NCBI GenBank assembly: GCA_002255575.1
Contig: NCAT01000008.1
Location: 36,459-100,458 of the forward strand
From: Acidocella sp. 20-57-95
Lineage (GTDB): Bacteria; Pseudomonadota; Alphaproteobacteria; Acetobacterales; Acetobacteraceae
Direction: 5' to 3'
DNA length: 64,000 nt
The notes beneath the pieces were generated by a model. That model ran no database searches. It saw nothing but the letters and a program-made list of their open reading frames with translations, and was not told the origin of the DNA. Every line of letters starts with the position of its first letter. Within the stretch, counting starts at the first letter, position 1. Below, piece by piece: positions 1 to 7,488 of this stretch. The translations under genes were made by a program, and so were the position numbers.

Positions 1-1
1 G

Positions 2-562
2 CCGTTGCTGCACGCGGCTTGCCTTAAATATAAAGACAGGCGGGTTTTGATTGTGGGTCCCAAAAATGCCGGTAAATCGACCTTAACGCTGGCGTTAGGA
101 TTGGCGGGCTTTGCGATTGAAGGTGACGAAAATGTATTGATCGACCTGCACGGCGTGACCGCCCGGCCACGGGCCTGCCGGGTGAAGGAAAGTTCTTTTA
201 GCGTGCTGCCGATACTCGCCCCCCTGACGGAGAACACAGCGTTTATCACGGATTTTCATGGGCGAAAAATTTATAACGTGCCGCCTGATCTGCTCGGCCA
301 GCCTTGGCGGATCGCGACCGGCAAGGTTGATCTGATTATTGTGATCCATGCCAACCATGGCGGCATGTCCTCGATCAGGCCGCTGCCACCCTTGGGGCTA
401 ACGCAGGAGATCATGGCGGAAACCGCGTTTCCGGCTGCCGGCAAGGCTCTTGGGGTAGCAGCCATAGCCAGAATGGTCTCCGGCGCGGCGGGGTATGACT
501 TGTCCTCGGGGGACCTTTGGGGTGCCGTGGCGTGTATTAAAGCTGTTTTGAGTGCCGAATAA
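2..562 (+). CDS. HprK-like serine kinase-family protein (5' end cut by window)
   Basis: The reading frame is already open at the window edge, so the start is probably outside; the first in-frame start codon is TTG at 5. The visible 185 residues carry a P-loop, GPKNAGKST, about 18 residues from that TTG, and an acidic GDENVLID strand where HPr kinase has its second metal/catalytic site. This fits the C-terminal kinase core of the HprK family. The protein is shorter than true HPr kinase/phosphorylase and no PTS genes are near. HprK relatives next to a PF14907 nucleotidyltransferase, as here at 2554-3756, occur in lasso-peptide-type loci where the kinase phosphorylates a peptide. The substrate is unknown; by position the two S74 proteins just downstream are candidates (inference). 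Confidence 0.7.
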   Translation, partial: PLLHAACLKYKDRRVLIVGPKNAGKSTLTLALGLAGFAIEGDENVLIDLHGVTARPRACRVKESSFSVLPILAPLTENTAFITDFHGRKIYNVPPDLLGQPWRIATGKVDLIIVIHANHGGMSSIRPLPPLGLTQEIMAETAFPAAGKALGVAAIARMVSGAAGYDLSSGDLWGAVACIKAVLSAE

Positions 563-617
563 TTCTTGCTATGGCCGGACCGGTTCGCTATGATTCAATG
601 CCTTCCGGGAGATCAGC

Positions 618-1022
618 ATGTCAGATTTAGACCGTAATCTTATTGACGCGAACCAGGCCACCCATAATGGGCAGGAGCGCAGCTTTGTTAAACGGCGTGC
701 CCTGTTTGGGATGATTACCAAAACAGCCTTTGTGGCGCCTGTTGTAGCATCTTTTGCACTCGATTCATTATCGCTCGACAAGGCGCATGCACTTACGGCG
801 AATGGTTCAGGCGTCTTGCTGTCCGCATCGGATATTCGGCTGAAGAAAAATATCCGCCGCGTTGGGACGCATGCGCTGGGCATAGGGCTATACGAGTTTA
901 GCTATCTTGGCAGCAATATGCGCCACACCGGCGTGATGGCTCAGGAAGTACTAACGGTCGCCCCCCATGCGGTTGTCACTGGCCCTGATGGTTTCTACCG
1001 CGTGGATTACAGCGCGCTCTGA
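618..1022 (+). CDS. Small exported peptidase S74 (self-cleaving chaperone) domain protein, copy 1
   Basis: This is a 134-residue protein in two parts. Residues 1-66 look like an export leader: a polar start, KRR at 25-27, a hydrophobic stretch ending near DSLSLDKAHA (50-59) with an AHA cleavage-like site. Residues 70-134 are a minimal S74 domain: SDIRLKKNIR at 71-80, a GVMAQEV motif at 105-111 and a closing VDYSAL. In phage tailspike S74 domains a Ser and a Lys five residues later cut the chain just before the Ser; here Ser71 and Lys76 keep that spacing. S74 domains normally end large phage fibres, so one attached only to a leader is odd. There is no cysteine. A near copy follows at 1061-1468. 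The ATG at 618 has GGGAGATCAGC upstream. Domain assignment is fairly firm; role unknown. Confidence 0.75.
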   Translation: MSDLDRNLIDANQATHNGQERSFVKRRALFGMITKTAFVAPVVASFALDSLSLDKAHALTANGSGVLLSASDIRLKKNIRRVGTHALGIGLYEFSYLGSNMRHTGVMAQEVLTVAPHAVVTGPDGFYRVDYSAL

Positions 1023-1060
1023 CTTCGAGTTAACACGTATTTCTGCAAGGAGAGTTTCTA

Positions 1061-1468
1061 ATGCCCGATACCGACCCTAAAATTTCTGGTGCGACAAAAG
1101 CAGCGCATGAGGGTCAGGAACGCAGTGACGTGAAGCGCCGGGCTTTGTTTGGAATGATTACCAAAACAGCTTTTGTGGCGCCTGTTGTAGCATCTTTTGC
1201 GCTTGATTCATTGTCGCTCGACAAAGCGCATGCACTTACGGCGAATGGTTCGGGCGTCGCGATCCTCTCAGACATACGGTTGAAGAAAGATATCCGCCGG
1301 ATTGGTACTCATTCCTTGGGAATTGGTCTATACGAATATAGCTATTTGGGTAGCAATATTCGCCATACTGGCGTGATGGCACAGGAAGTGCTGCGTGTAG
1401 CACCCCATGCGGTGATCACCGGGGCAAACGGTTTTTACAGCGTTGATTATAGCCTGATTGGGCTCTGA
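1061..1468 (+). CDS. Small exported peptidase S74 domain protein, copy 2
   Basis: Paralogue of the preceding gene, 135 residues with the same layout: KRR at 25-27, hydrophobic stretch, AHA, then SDIRLKKDIR with Ser70 and Lys75 at the S74 dyad spacing, GVMAQEV and a VDYSLIGL end. Residues 19-66 match copy 1 almost completely, while the first 18 residues and the S74 domain differ at many positions. At DNA level 1154-1258 matches 711-815 with six differences by eye, all silent. The start ATG has AAGGAGAG about 7 bases upstream, a strong ribosome site. It ends one frame over from the glycosyltransferase that follows and may be translationally coupled to it. Function unknown; likely exported and possibly self-cleaving (inference from the family). 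Confidence 0.75.
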   Translation: MPDTDPKISGATKAAHEGQERSDVKRRALFGMITKTAFVAPVVASFALDSLSLDKAHALTANGSGVAILSDIRLKKDIRRIGTHSLGIGLYEYSYLGSNIRHTGVMAQEVLRVAPHAVITGANGFYSVDYSLIGL

Positions 1469-1476
1469 GGACTGTT

Positions 1477-2589
1477 CTGCTTCCGGGTATTTCGGCAGCA
1501 CTAATCGTTCGAGATGAAGCAGGCTTCATTGAAGACTGCCTTTTGTCCCTTGTTGGCGTGGTGGATGAAATCGTGCTGGTTGATACTGGCTCGCGGGACG
1601 ACACGCTTACGATTGCAGGAAAATATCAGATAAGAATTGAACATTTTAGCTGGTGCAATGATTTCTCGGCAGCACGTAACTATGCGCTGTCCTGTGCACG
1701 GCATGAATGGATATTATACATTGATGCTGATGAGCGTTTTTATGTGCCAGATGAGACCGCCTTTCGTGCGGCCTTGGCTGACCGCAAGAAAGCGGCCTGG
1801 AAGCTAAGGCTACACCCGAGGCTCAACTGGACAGCTTATTCTGAACTGCGGATTTTCCGTAATGACGCGCGCATCCGTTTTGAAGGCGAAATTCATGAGA
1901 GGGTCCATCCATCGGTCAATGCGGTGTGTGCAGCCGATGGGGTAAGTATCGGCGTTTGTAATGTCGCAATTCAACATGTTGGGTATGAGGCGGACCAAAC
2001 ATACAAGCTTGCGCGCAATATTCCGCTACTGCAAGCCTATCTCGCCCGCGAGCCAAGCCGGGTTTATTGCTGGTGGCATTTGGGTGAGCAGTTCCGACTG
2101 GCAGGTAATGAGGATGCAGCACGAGCAGCCTGGCAAAGCGGGGTGGCCGCTGTACGGGCACAATCCGTTGCGCAAACAGAGACATCAGACAGTATGGTGT
2201 TTTCAGCATTGATTATTTCGCGCCATCAAGCCGGGCTACCAATAGATGAATTGTTAGACCAAGCGTTGCAGCTATTTCCAAGCCAACTCACGCTGCAATG
2301 GATGGCGGGAAAATATGCGCTGGAGCGCAACGAGACCGACACTGCGCGCGACATATTTAGCAGGCTCGCCGCAATTAAGGGGGATATTTTTTTTGATGAA
2401 CAGATCGCTTATGACCGTGCCCTGTTCACCCATACCGTGCAGGAATCGCTTGCATTGACAGAATTTCGGGCTGGTCATTTCGCACTTGCTGCTTGGCATT
2501 ACCGGCAAGCTGCCAATACATCGCCGGATGCAAACGCGCTGCAGATTAAGGCCTCACTTGCCGCCGCCAAGGCCTTGCGCACGGCCTGA
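1477..2589 (+). CDS. GT2 glycosyltransferase with TPR-type C-terminal region; start unresolved
   Basis: GT-A fold family 2 transferase. The opening strand ISAALIVRDEAGFIEDCLLS is encoded from 1489, well upstream of the first TTG at 1543, so a start at 1543 would remove a conserved element. The frame is open back to 1453 but holds no ATG, GTG or TTG before 1543; CTG at 1465 or 1477 or ATT at 1489 are the only candidates, so 1477 is a guess. Next come VDTGSRDDT, the NDFSAARNYAL segment and the DADER metal/sugar-nucleotide motif. The C-terminal half is helical and TPR-like, as in SunS-type and many envelope transferases. The last 36 bases overlap the convergent nucleotidyltransferase gene. Target unknown; the adjacent S74 proteins are plausible (inference). 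Confidence 0.7.
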   Translation: MLPGISAALIVRDEAGFIEDCLLSLVGVVDEIVLVDTGSRDDTLTIAGKYQIRIEHFSWCNDFSAARNYALSCARHEWILYIDADERFYVPDETAFRAALADRKKAAWKLRLHPRLNWTAYSELRIFRNDARIRFEGEIHERVHPSVNAVCAADGVSIGVCNVAIQHVGYEADQTYKLARNIPLLQAYLAREPSRVYCWWHLGEQFRLAGNEDAARAAWQSGVAAVRAQSVAQTETSDSMVFSALIISRHQAGLPIDELLDQALQLFPSQLTLQWMAGKYALERNETDTARDIFSRLAAIKGDIFFDEQIAYDRALFTHTVQESLALTEFRAGHFALAAWHYRQAANTSPDANALQIKASLAAAKALRTA

Positions 2590-3756
2590 AAGCCGGATGT
2601 TGAGCGTACTTCGATAGCGTTTTAATAAAAACCACAAATGCTGCAACCGTAACGAGATGCCAACCTTGTGCGGTGGAACCGCGTAGCGGACCGCCATCAC
2701 CTCGGCAGAAAACCCGCGCCGCAGTTGCCGTAAAATGAACCGCACACGTCGGATTATTTCGGGTTGACCGGCTTCTGCAAAACACCCATGCACCTGATGG
2801 TGGGCGGTTTCTGGTAATGGCAGGGAAGGGGGTAAGGCAAGCCCGTAAATGTCTCGCGCCTGCAAGCACCAGCTTGCGAAAACAATATCGCTGCCGACAG
2901 CGCGAGTTTGTTCGATAAGTTTCGTCCACTCAGCAACATTAAATGTCGCAGCTAGACTGCTAAATTCCCAAAGTGATTTCAGCGCTAATGTGTGCAGATT
3001 AAAGCCGTTATCTGAAACCTGATGATGCAACATAGCATGCAAAGCTTGCCAGATAGGGGGTAACACCAACGCCGCCTCACGCGCGCTTGGCATGGCGGCA
3101 GGCTCGGCCACCTGCCAGACAAATTCTGTCGGCATGAGGTTAAGGCTCAACAGTGCCAAGGGTTCTGTATGCAGTTCAATCATTCCGTGCCGGCCAGGCT
3201 TATGCAGTTCCGGCAAATGATGACTGCGTAAATTTGTGGGCTCGTTGGCAATATAGCCAATATTAACCAGGGCGGTGACCGCCGCCGCCGCGTGAGTTGG
3301 TGGAATTAGTAAGTCCATATCGCGCATCGGTCGCGCAGCTTCCCATGAGGTCTCTGGCGCCAATAAGTAACGAGCCCCCTTCAATAGCAGCGGGGTAATG
3401 CCAACTTGATTCAAAGCTGAGATGCAATTTAACAATTGTTCGCGTAAATCATGCTGGCGTGCGAGGTGCGTATTAAACTCTTCTGTCAGACGTGTCGTAA
3501 TAAAGCTGCTGCGCCTTTCGGCGGACAATGTTTTTGGCGGCGGAATAAGCAGAGAATGCTTTTTCAGAGACCAAATCAATGGTGGCAATAAATCCTGTCG
3601 TGATGCAAATTCGACGAGCTCCTGCCATGCAAACCCTGATTTTAAACAGACGGATCGCAGCGCCACCGCATCTTCAAAGCTGGTGTTTATTTTTAAAATT
3701 GTCCCCAGTAATTTCAGTAAATTACGGTCCGCTATGCGTGGGGGCAGCCATTCCAT
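2554..3756 (-). CDS. PF14907-type nucleotidyltransferase family protein
   Basis: 400-residue protein with the hallmark LLKGARYLLAPE...RPMRDMDLLIPP segment near residues 125-155, the pol-beta-like core (Gly-containing strand followed by D-x-D) of the NTP_transf_5 family. A helical region rich in leucine surrounds it. Members often sit in lasso-peptide and capsule-like loci beside an HprK-like kinase and are thought to modify a small substrate with a nucleotide, though few are characterised. It is convergent with, and overlaps by 36 bases, the glycosyltransferase gene, and probably has its own promoter in 3757-4094. No clear ribosome site precedes ATG 3756. Family call is good; reaction unknown. 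Confidence 0.75.
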   Translation of the reverse strand: MEWLPPRIADRNLLKLLGTILKINTSFEDAVALRSVCLKSGFAWQELVEFASRQDLLPPLIWSLKKHSLLIPPPKTLSAERRSSFITTRLTEEFNTHLARQHDLREQLLNCISALNQVGITPLLLKGARYLLAPETSWEAARPMRDMDLLIPPTHAAAAVTALVNIGYIANEPTNLRSHHLPELHKPGRHGMIELHTEPLALLSLNLMPTEFVWQVAEPAAMPSAREAALVLPPIWQALHAMLHHQVSDNGFNLHTLALKSLWEFSSLAATFNVAEWTKLIEQTRAVGSDIVFASWCLQARDIYGLALPPSLPLPETAHHQVHGCFAEAGQPEIIRRVRFILRQLRRGFSAEVMAVRYAVPPHKVGISLRLQHLWFLLKRYRSTLNIRLSGRAQGLGGGK

Positions 3757-4094
3757 AGTGCAAAATTGCTATGAAAGAGGCGCGCCGTAAAGGGATGATA
3801 TATATGTCAGATGATGAAAGCCGTAATGTTTCTTGTTGCGGCAATTTTCTTCATAGAGTGGTCTAAATCATAAGGTCACTTAAGAGGCAAATCTGGCCGC
3901 GACTCCATATGGCTGATCTTTCAAAAAACATGAACTTTTGGATAATGTTTATCAAGCAATTCTTCAAAGCTGCTTGCGCGCGTTGTCCTATAAAAACTTA
4001 TGACGCGGTAGCTATATAACCTACGCGGATAACTGGATTTGAGACACAAACCGATATACGCGAACATGTTAAACTGCGTGGTATTTTGAAGCTG
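3757..4094. other. Intergenic, AT-rich, 338 bases
   Basis: No gene is supported. The segment lies upstream of the leftward nucleotidyltransferase gene and downstream of the leftward livF-type gene. It contains an imperfect hairpin around 4005-4030 (CGCGGTAG and CTACGCG arms with one bulged base) but no T-run that would make a clear terminator. Confidence 0.5.
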
Positions 4095-4802
4095 CTACGC
4101 GTGTGAAATACCGGCCAGCGTTTCCATCCGTTCACGGTCAGAATCTAACTCACGCGCTGTGCCATCGAACACCACCTCGCCATCGCTCAGCACATAGGCG
4201 CGGTCAGCCAATTGGAGTGCTAAGAATACATTCTGCTCGACCAGCAGTACTGCAATGCCCTCTTCCTTCATCTTGCCAATAGTACGCATGACCTCCTGCA
4301 CAATGACGGGTGCCAGGCCCTGGCTCGGTTCATCGAGAATCAGGAATTTTGGATTCAGCAATAATGCCCGCGCAATTGAGAGCATCTCCTGTTCACCGCC
4401 GGATAATTTGCCACCCTTGCTGGTGCGTCGCTCATCCAGGCGAGGGAACAGCTTATAGACCGTGTCGATCTGCCAGCGTCCTTTGGTGACAGGCGGCACC
4501 AGTAGATTTTCATGTACGGTGAGGTGCCCGAAAATCTTTCGGCCCTCAGGTACATAACCCACCCCTGACTGGGCAATTCGGTATGGTGCCCATTTGGTGG
4601 TGTTCTGGCCAAAAATTGTGATGCTACCCTCACGCGCCGGTGTTAGCCCCATGATCGAGCGCATCGTGGTGGTTTTGCCAGCACCGTTGCGGCCCAGCAG
4701 CGCCACTAACTCGCCTTCACGAACCTCCATGGAAACGCCATGCAGAATATGGCTTTTGCCGTAATAGGTATGGATATTGTCGGCCCGAAATACCACGCTC
4801 AT
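4095..4802 (-). CDS. livF: Branched-chain amino acid-type ABC transporter ATPase LivF (importer 1)
   Basis: 235-residue ABC ATPase with Walker A GRNGAGKTT near residue 38, signature LSGGEQEML, Walker B FLILDEPSQGLAP, and the EQN H-loop region typical of LivF. It energises import of a hydrophobic or amino-acid-like solute at the inner membrane with LivG and the LivH/LivM permeases. ATG 4802 overlaps the livG stop by four bases (ATGA), so the two are coupled. It is the last gene of the leftward operon beginning with the binding protein at 8751. Substrate cannot be read from sequence; HAAT importers also carry aromatic acids, urea or amides. Confidence 0.93.
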   Translation of the reverse strand: MSVVFRADNIHTYYGKSHILHGVSMEVREGELVALLGRNGAGKTTTMRSIMGLTPAREGSITIFGQNTTKWAPYRIAQSGVGYVPEGRKIFGHLTVHENLLVPPVTKGRWQIDTVYKLFPRLDERRTSKGGKLSGGEQEMLSIARALLLNPKFLILDEPSQGLAPVIVQEVMRTIGKMKEEGIAVLLVEQNVFLALQLADRAYVLSDGEVVFDGTARELDSDRERMETLAGISHA

Positions 4803-5548
4803 GCCGCTTGCCCCAGATAGGCGGCCTGCACCCGCGGGTTATCGGCAATTTCCTTCGCAGTACCTTCCGCCAGCATGGTGCCGTTATCTAAAACTGTAAT
4901 ACGGTCTGCCACGCCAAATACAATATTCATGTCGTGCTCGATAAAGAGAATGGTAATATTTTGTGTCTTGTTCAAACTGCGGATCAGGTCGGTCATATGG
5001 TTGGTTTCCTCATCGCCCATGCCGGCGGTGGGTTCATCCAGTAATAACAGCTTTGGGTGCCGTGAAAGCGCAATTCCCACCTCCACCACGCGCTGGTCGC
5101 CATGGCTCATCTCGCCTGCCACCCGGTCGGCCTTATGGGAGATTTTTACAATCTCCATCAATTCTTCAACGCGGGCGTTTACTTTGGCGCGTGTCGCGGC
5201 ATTGATCCAAGGCCGCAGGCTAATACCCATGGCCACTTCGACCGCCACACGGATATTTTCATAGACGGTGAGGTCTAGAAAAATCTCGGTGATCTGGAAG
5301 GTACGAATAATGCCCTTTTTCACCAAAATAGCCGGATTGACCGCCATGATCGGCTCACCGTCAAACATGATGCTGCCATCACTTGGTGGGAAAAATCCGC
5401 TGATGAGGTTGAATAAGGTGGTCTTGCCGGCACCATTAGGACCAATGACGGCTCGTAATTCACCAGGCTCCACGGTGAGTGAAATATTATTGAGGGCCGT
5501 CAGAGCGCCAAACCGCCGCGAGACATTCTGTAAGGTCAATAAACTCAT
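4799..5548 (-). CDS. livG: Branched-chain amino acid-type ABC transporter ATPase LivG (importer 1)
   Basis: 249 residues. The open frame extends to 5707, but family alignment begins at MSLLTLQNVSRRFGAL, so ATG 5548 is chosen; it overlaps the livM stop (ATGA). Walker A is GPNGAGKTT, the signature is MSHGDQRVVEVGIAL (the LivG-type SHGxQ form) and Walker B is LLLLDEPTAGMGD. It is the partner ATPase of LivF. A start at 5707 would read 160 bases back into livM and encode an unrelated leader, so that is rejected. Confidence 0.93.
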   Translation of the reverse strand: MSLLTLQNVSRRFGALTALNNISLTVEPGELRAVIGPNGAGKTTLFNLISGFFPPSDGSIMFDGEPIMAVNPAILVKKGIIRTFQITEIFLDLTVYENIRVAVEVAMGISLRPWINAATRAKVNARVEELMEIVKISHKADRVAGEMSHGDQRVVEVGIALSRHPKLLLLDEPTAGMGDEETNHMTDLIRSLNKTQNITILFIEHDMNIVFGVADRITVLDNGTMLAEGTAKEIADNPRVQAAYLGQAA

Positions 5549-6537
5549 GACCGGCTCCTCCGGCGGAAAAAGCCCATGGCCCCAAGTGGAAAGAAAATAA
5601 CTGATAGCACAAACACCAAGCCGATTACGGTCATCCAGTTTTGCGTGATTGAGCTGATATAATCTTGCACAAGCACAAAAATGAACGCACCAACCAGGGG
5701 CCCCCAAAAATTGCGCATGCCGCCTAGCACGCAGATGATGAGCAGGTTGCCAGACAACGTGTATTTCAGATTATCCGGCGAGGTAAAATTATCCAAAAGC
5801 GCATCCAGGCTGCCAGCAAGCGCCACCACAAAACCTGAAATAGCAAAAGACACTGCAATATAAACATCCACCCGGATGCCGAGAAATGTCAGACGCTTCT
5901 GGTTCTCACGGATCGCCACAAAAACATGGCCAAGCGGAGAATTTAAAATAGTCCAAAGAATCCAGGACCCAACCGCAAAGCAAACCAGCACCAAGTAATA
6001 AAAGCTGGTCGTATGCAGGGAGATCGTGAAACCCGGCATATGGATCGGCTGGCGTGAGAAGCCAGTAAGACCATCTTCACCGCCCGTAAACGAATTCCAG
6101 CGCACGGCGATAAAATAGAACATCTGGCCGATGGCGATGGTGATCATGGAAAAATAAATACCACGTCGGCGCACTGCGATTGGACCCAGTAAGGTGGCTG
6201 CTAAGCCGCCGATCATTGTTCCCACAGCGACCGCCAACAATGTTGAATGAGTATAATTGGCCAGCATCAGCCCGGTACCATAAGCGCCCAGGCCAAAATA
6301 GGCGGCGTGACCAAATGACAGACCGCCAGTAAACCCAAGCAGCAAATTTAACCCCATGGCTGCCAGCGCGAAAATCAGCACGCGCGAGGCGAGGTCGGTA
6401 TAACCGCCCAGCAATGGCAACCAGACCGGCACGGTCAGGAGTGCGACCGCCAAACAGATGAACGCGTAGCGTTGCTGAAAAGCCGGTTTTTGGAGCGGGG
6501 CAGCATCGTGTTTTATTTCGGTAGCTTGCGAACTCAT
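5545..6537 (-). CDS. livM: Branched-chain amino acid-type ABC permease LivM (importer 1)
   Basis: 330-residue polytopic inner-membrane protein. The LivM landmark GFTGGLSFGHAAYFGLGAYG lies about residues 68-87, followed by the RRRGIYFSMITIAIGQM region and the coupling segment with IRENQKRLTFLGIRV that contacts the ATPases. The first 25 residues are a cytosolic polar tail. The start ATG overlaps the livH stop by four bases and the stop overlaps livG by four bases, so livH-livM-livG-livF are a tightly coupled set. Pairs with LivH to form the translocation path. Confidence 0.93.
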   Translation of the reverse strand: MSSQATEIKHDAAPLQKPAFQQRYAFICLAVALLTVPVWLPLLGGYTDLASRVLIFALAAMGLNLLLGFTGGLSFGHAAYFGLGAYGTGLMLANYTHSTLLAVAVGTMIGGLAATLLGPIAVRRRGIYFSMITIAIGQMFYFIAVRWNSFTGGEDGLTGFSRQPIHMPGFTISLHTTSFYYLVLVCFAVGSWILWTILNSPLGHVFVAIRENQKRLTFLGIRVDVYIAVSFAISGFVVALAGSLDALLDNFTSPDNLKYTLSGNLLIICVLGGMRNFWGPLVGAFIFVLVQDYISSITQNWMTVIGLVFVLSVIFFPLGAMGFFRRRSRS

Positions 6538-7397
6538 TCTAGCAACCCTTCCTGGCCAAACAGCCCTCGCGGCCGCGCCACCAGCATGATGCCCATAATA
6601 ACGTAAATAATCACCTCGGTAGCGGCTGGATAAACCGCGGCTGTTACCCCGCTCGCCACACCGATAATCAATCCGCCGACAAGACTACCCAGCAAACTAC
6701 CAACGCCACCAACAACAATGGCGACAAAGCTTGGCATGATCAACTCATCACCCATCGTGGGGGTCAAGCCAATTTGGCCCGCCGCCAGAATGCCCGCGAG
6801 CCCGGCAAACATAATGCCCAACACAAAATTGGCAGACCGCAAAAGGTAGATATTCACGCCGACCGCGGCAATGGTTTCCAAATCTGAATTACCGGCGCGG
6901 ATCCGAATGCCAAGCCGGGTGAATCTCAGGATTGCGAATAGCCCAATGGTGGAAATTATCGCCAGAGCGACCACGAACAAGCGATAACCGGTTATGAAGA
7001 AATACACATCTGAGAGAGGTTGATTCAGGAAGTCCGGAATCGTGAGCGGAACACCCTGCGCGCCCCAGATTGTCCGTAACAAATCCTGGATGATCAAGGC
7101 CAGGCCGAAGGTGGCCAGGAGCGAATAAAGCGGGTCGCGCAAATATAGCCGCCGCACGATGAGCTGCTCAACAACATAGCCAACCGCACCGGCTAATATC
7201 GGTGCAATAAGCAACGCGCCCCAGAAACCCACATAGGGGATCAGCGTGTAGGCAAAGTAAGCCGCCATCGCCATGAACCCGCCATGGGCGAAATTAATCA
7301 CGCCGTTGAGCCCCAGGATCAGCGACAGCCCAACCGCCATCAGCGCGTAAAACGCACCCTGGATGAGGCCATTAAAAGCATTGAACAAAATGACCAT
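6534..7397 (-). CDS. livH: Branched-chain amino acid-type ABC permease LivH (importer 1)
   Basis: 287 residues with about eight membrane segments. The N-terminal GLIQGAFYALMAVGLSLILG and GVINFAHGGFMAMAAYFAY segments are typical of LivH, as is the C-terminal VGGVGSLLGSLVGGLIIGVASG region. A GAGGAGAG ribosome site lies about 11 bases before ATG 7397. The gene starts after a terminator-like hairpin (7434-7465) that separates it from the binding-protein gene, so it may be made at a lower level than that protein. Confidence 0.92.
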   Translation of the reverse strand: MVILFNAFNGLIQGAFYALMAVGLSLILGLNGVINFAHGGFMAMAAYFAYTLIPYVGFWGALLIAPILAGAVGYVVEQLIVRRLYLRDPLYSLLATFGLALIIQDLLRTIWGAQGVPLTIPDFLNQPLSDVYFFITGYRLFVVALAIISTIGLFAILRFTRLGIRIRAGNSDLETIAAVGVNIYLLRSANFVLGIMFAGLAGILAAGQIGLTPTMGDELIMPSFVAIVVGGVGSLLGSLVGGLIIGVASGVTAAVYPAATEVIIYVIMGIMLVARPRGLFGQEGLLE

Positions 7398-7433
7398 TAC
7401 GAACCAAACTCTCCTCGCCGGCAGCTTACGTTA

Positions 7434-7465
7434 AAAATTCCGCCGCATGACGGCGGCGGAATTTT
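7434..7465 (-). terminator. Intrinsic terminator/attenuator between binding-protein and livH genes
   Basis: Perfect 13-base inverted repeat, AAAATTCCGCCGC at 7434-7446 and its complement at 7453-7465, with a six-base loop. On the minus strand the hairpin runs into a T-run, as in an intrinsic terminator. Partial read-through here would give high binding-protein and lower permease levels, a common arrangement in ABC operons (inference). Confidence 0.8.
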
Positions 7466-7488
7466 ATCAATAGGTCGATAACGTCCGA

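Noticed and set aside
618..1468. Phage remnant (S74 tail-fibre genes)
   Set aside because: No other phage gene is present and the proteins carry export leaders instead of fibre domains.
4799..5707. Longer livG with 53 extra N-terminal residues
   Set aside because: The extra part reads inside livM and is unlike the family; ATG 5548 overlaps the livM stop in the usual ATGA way.
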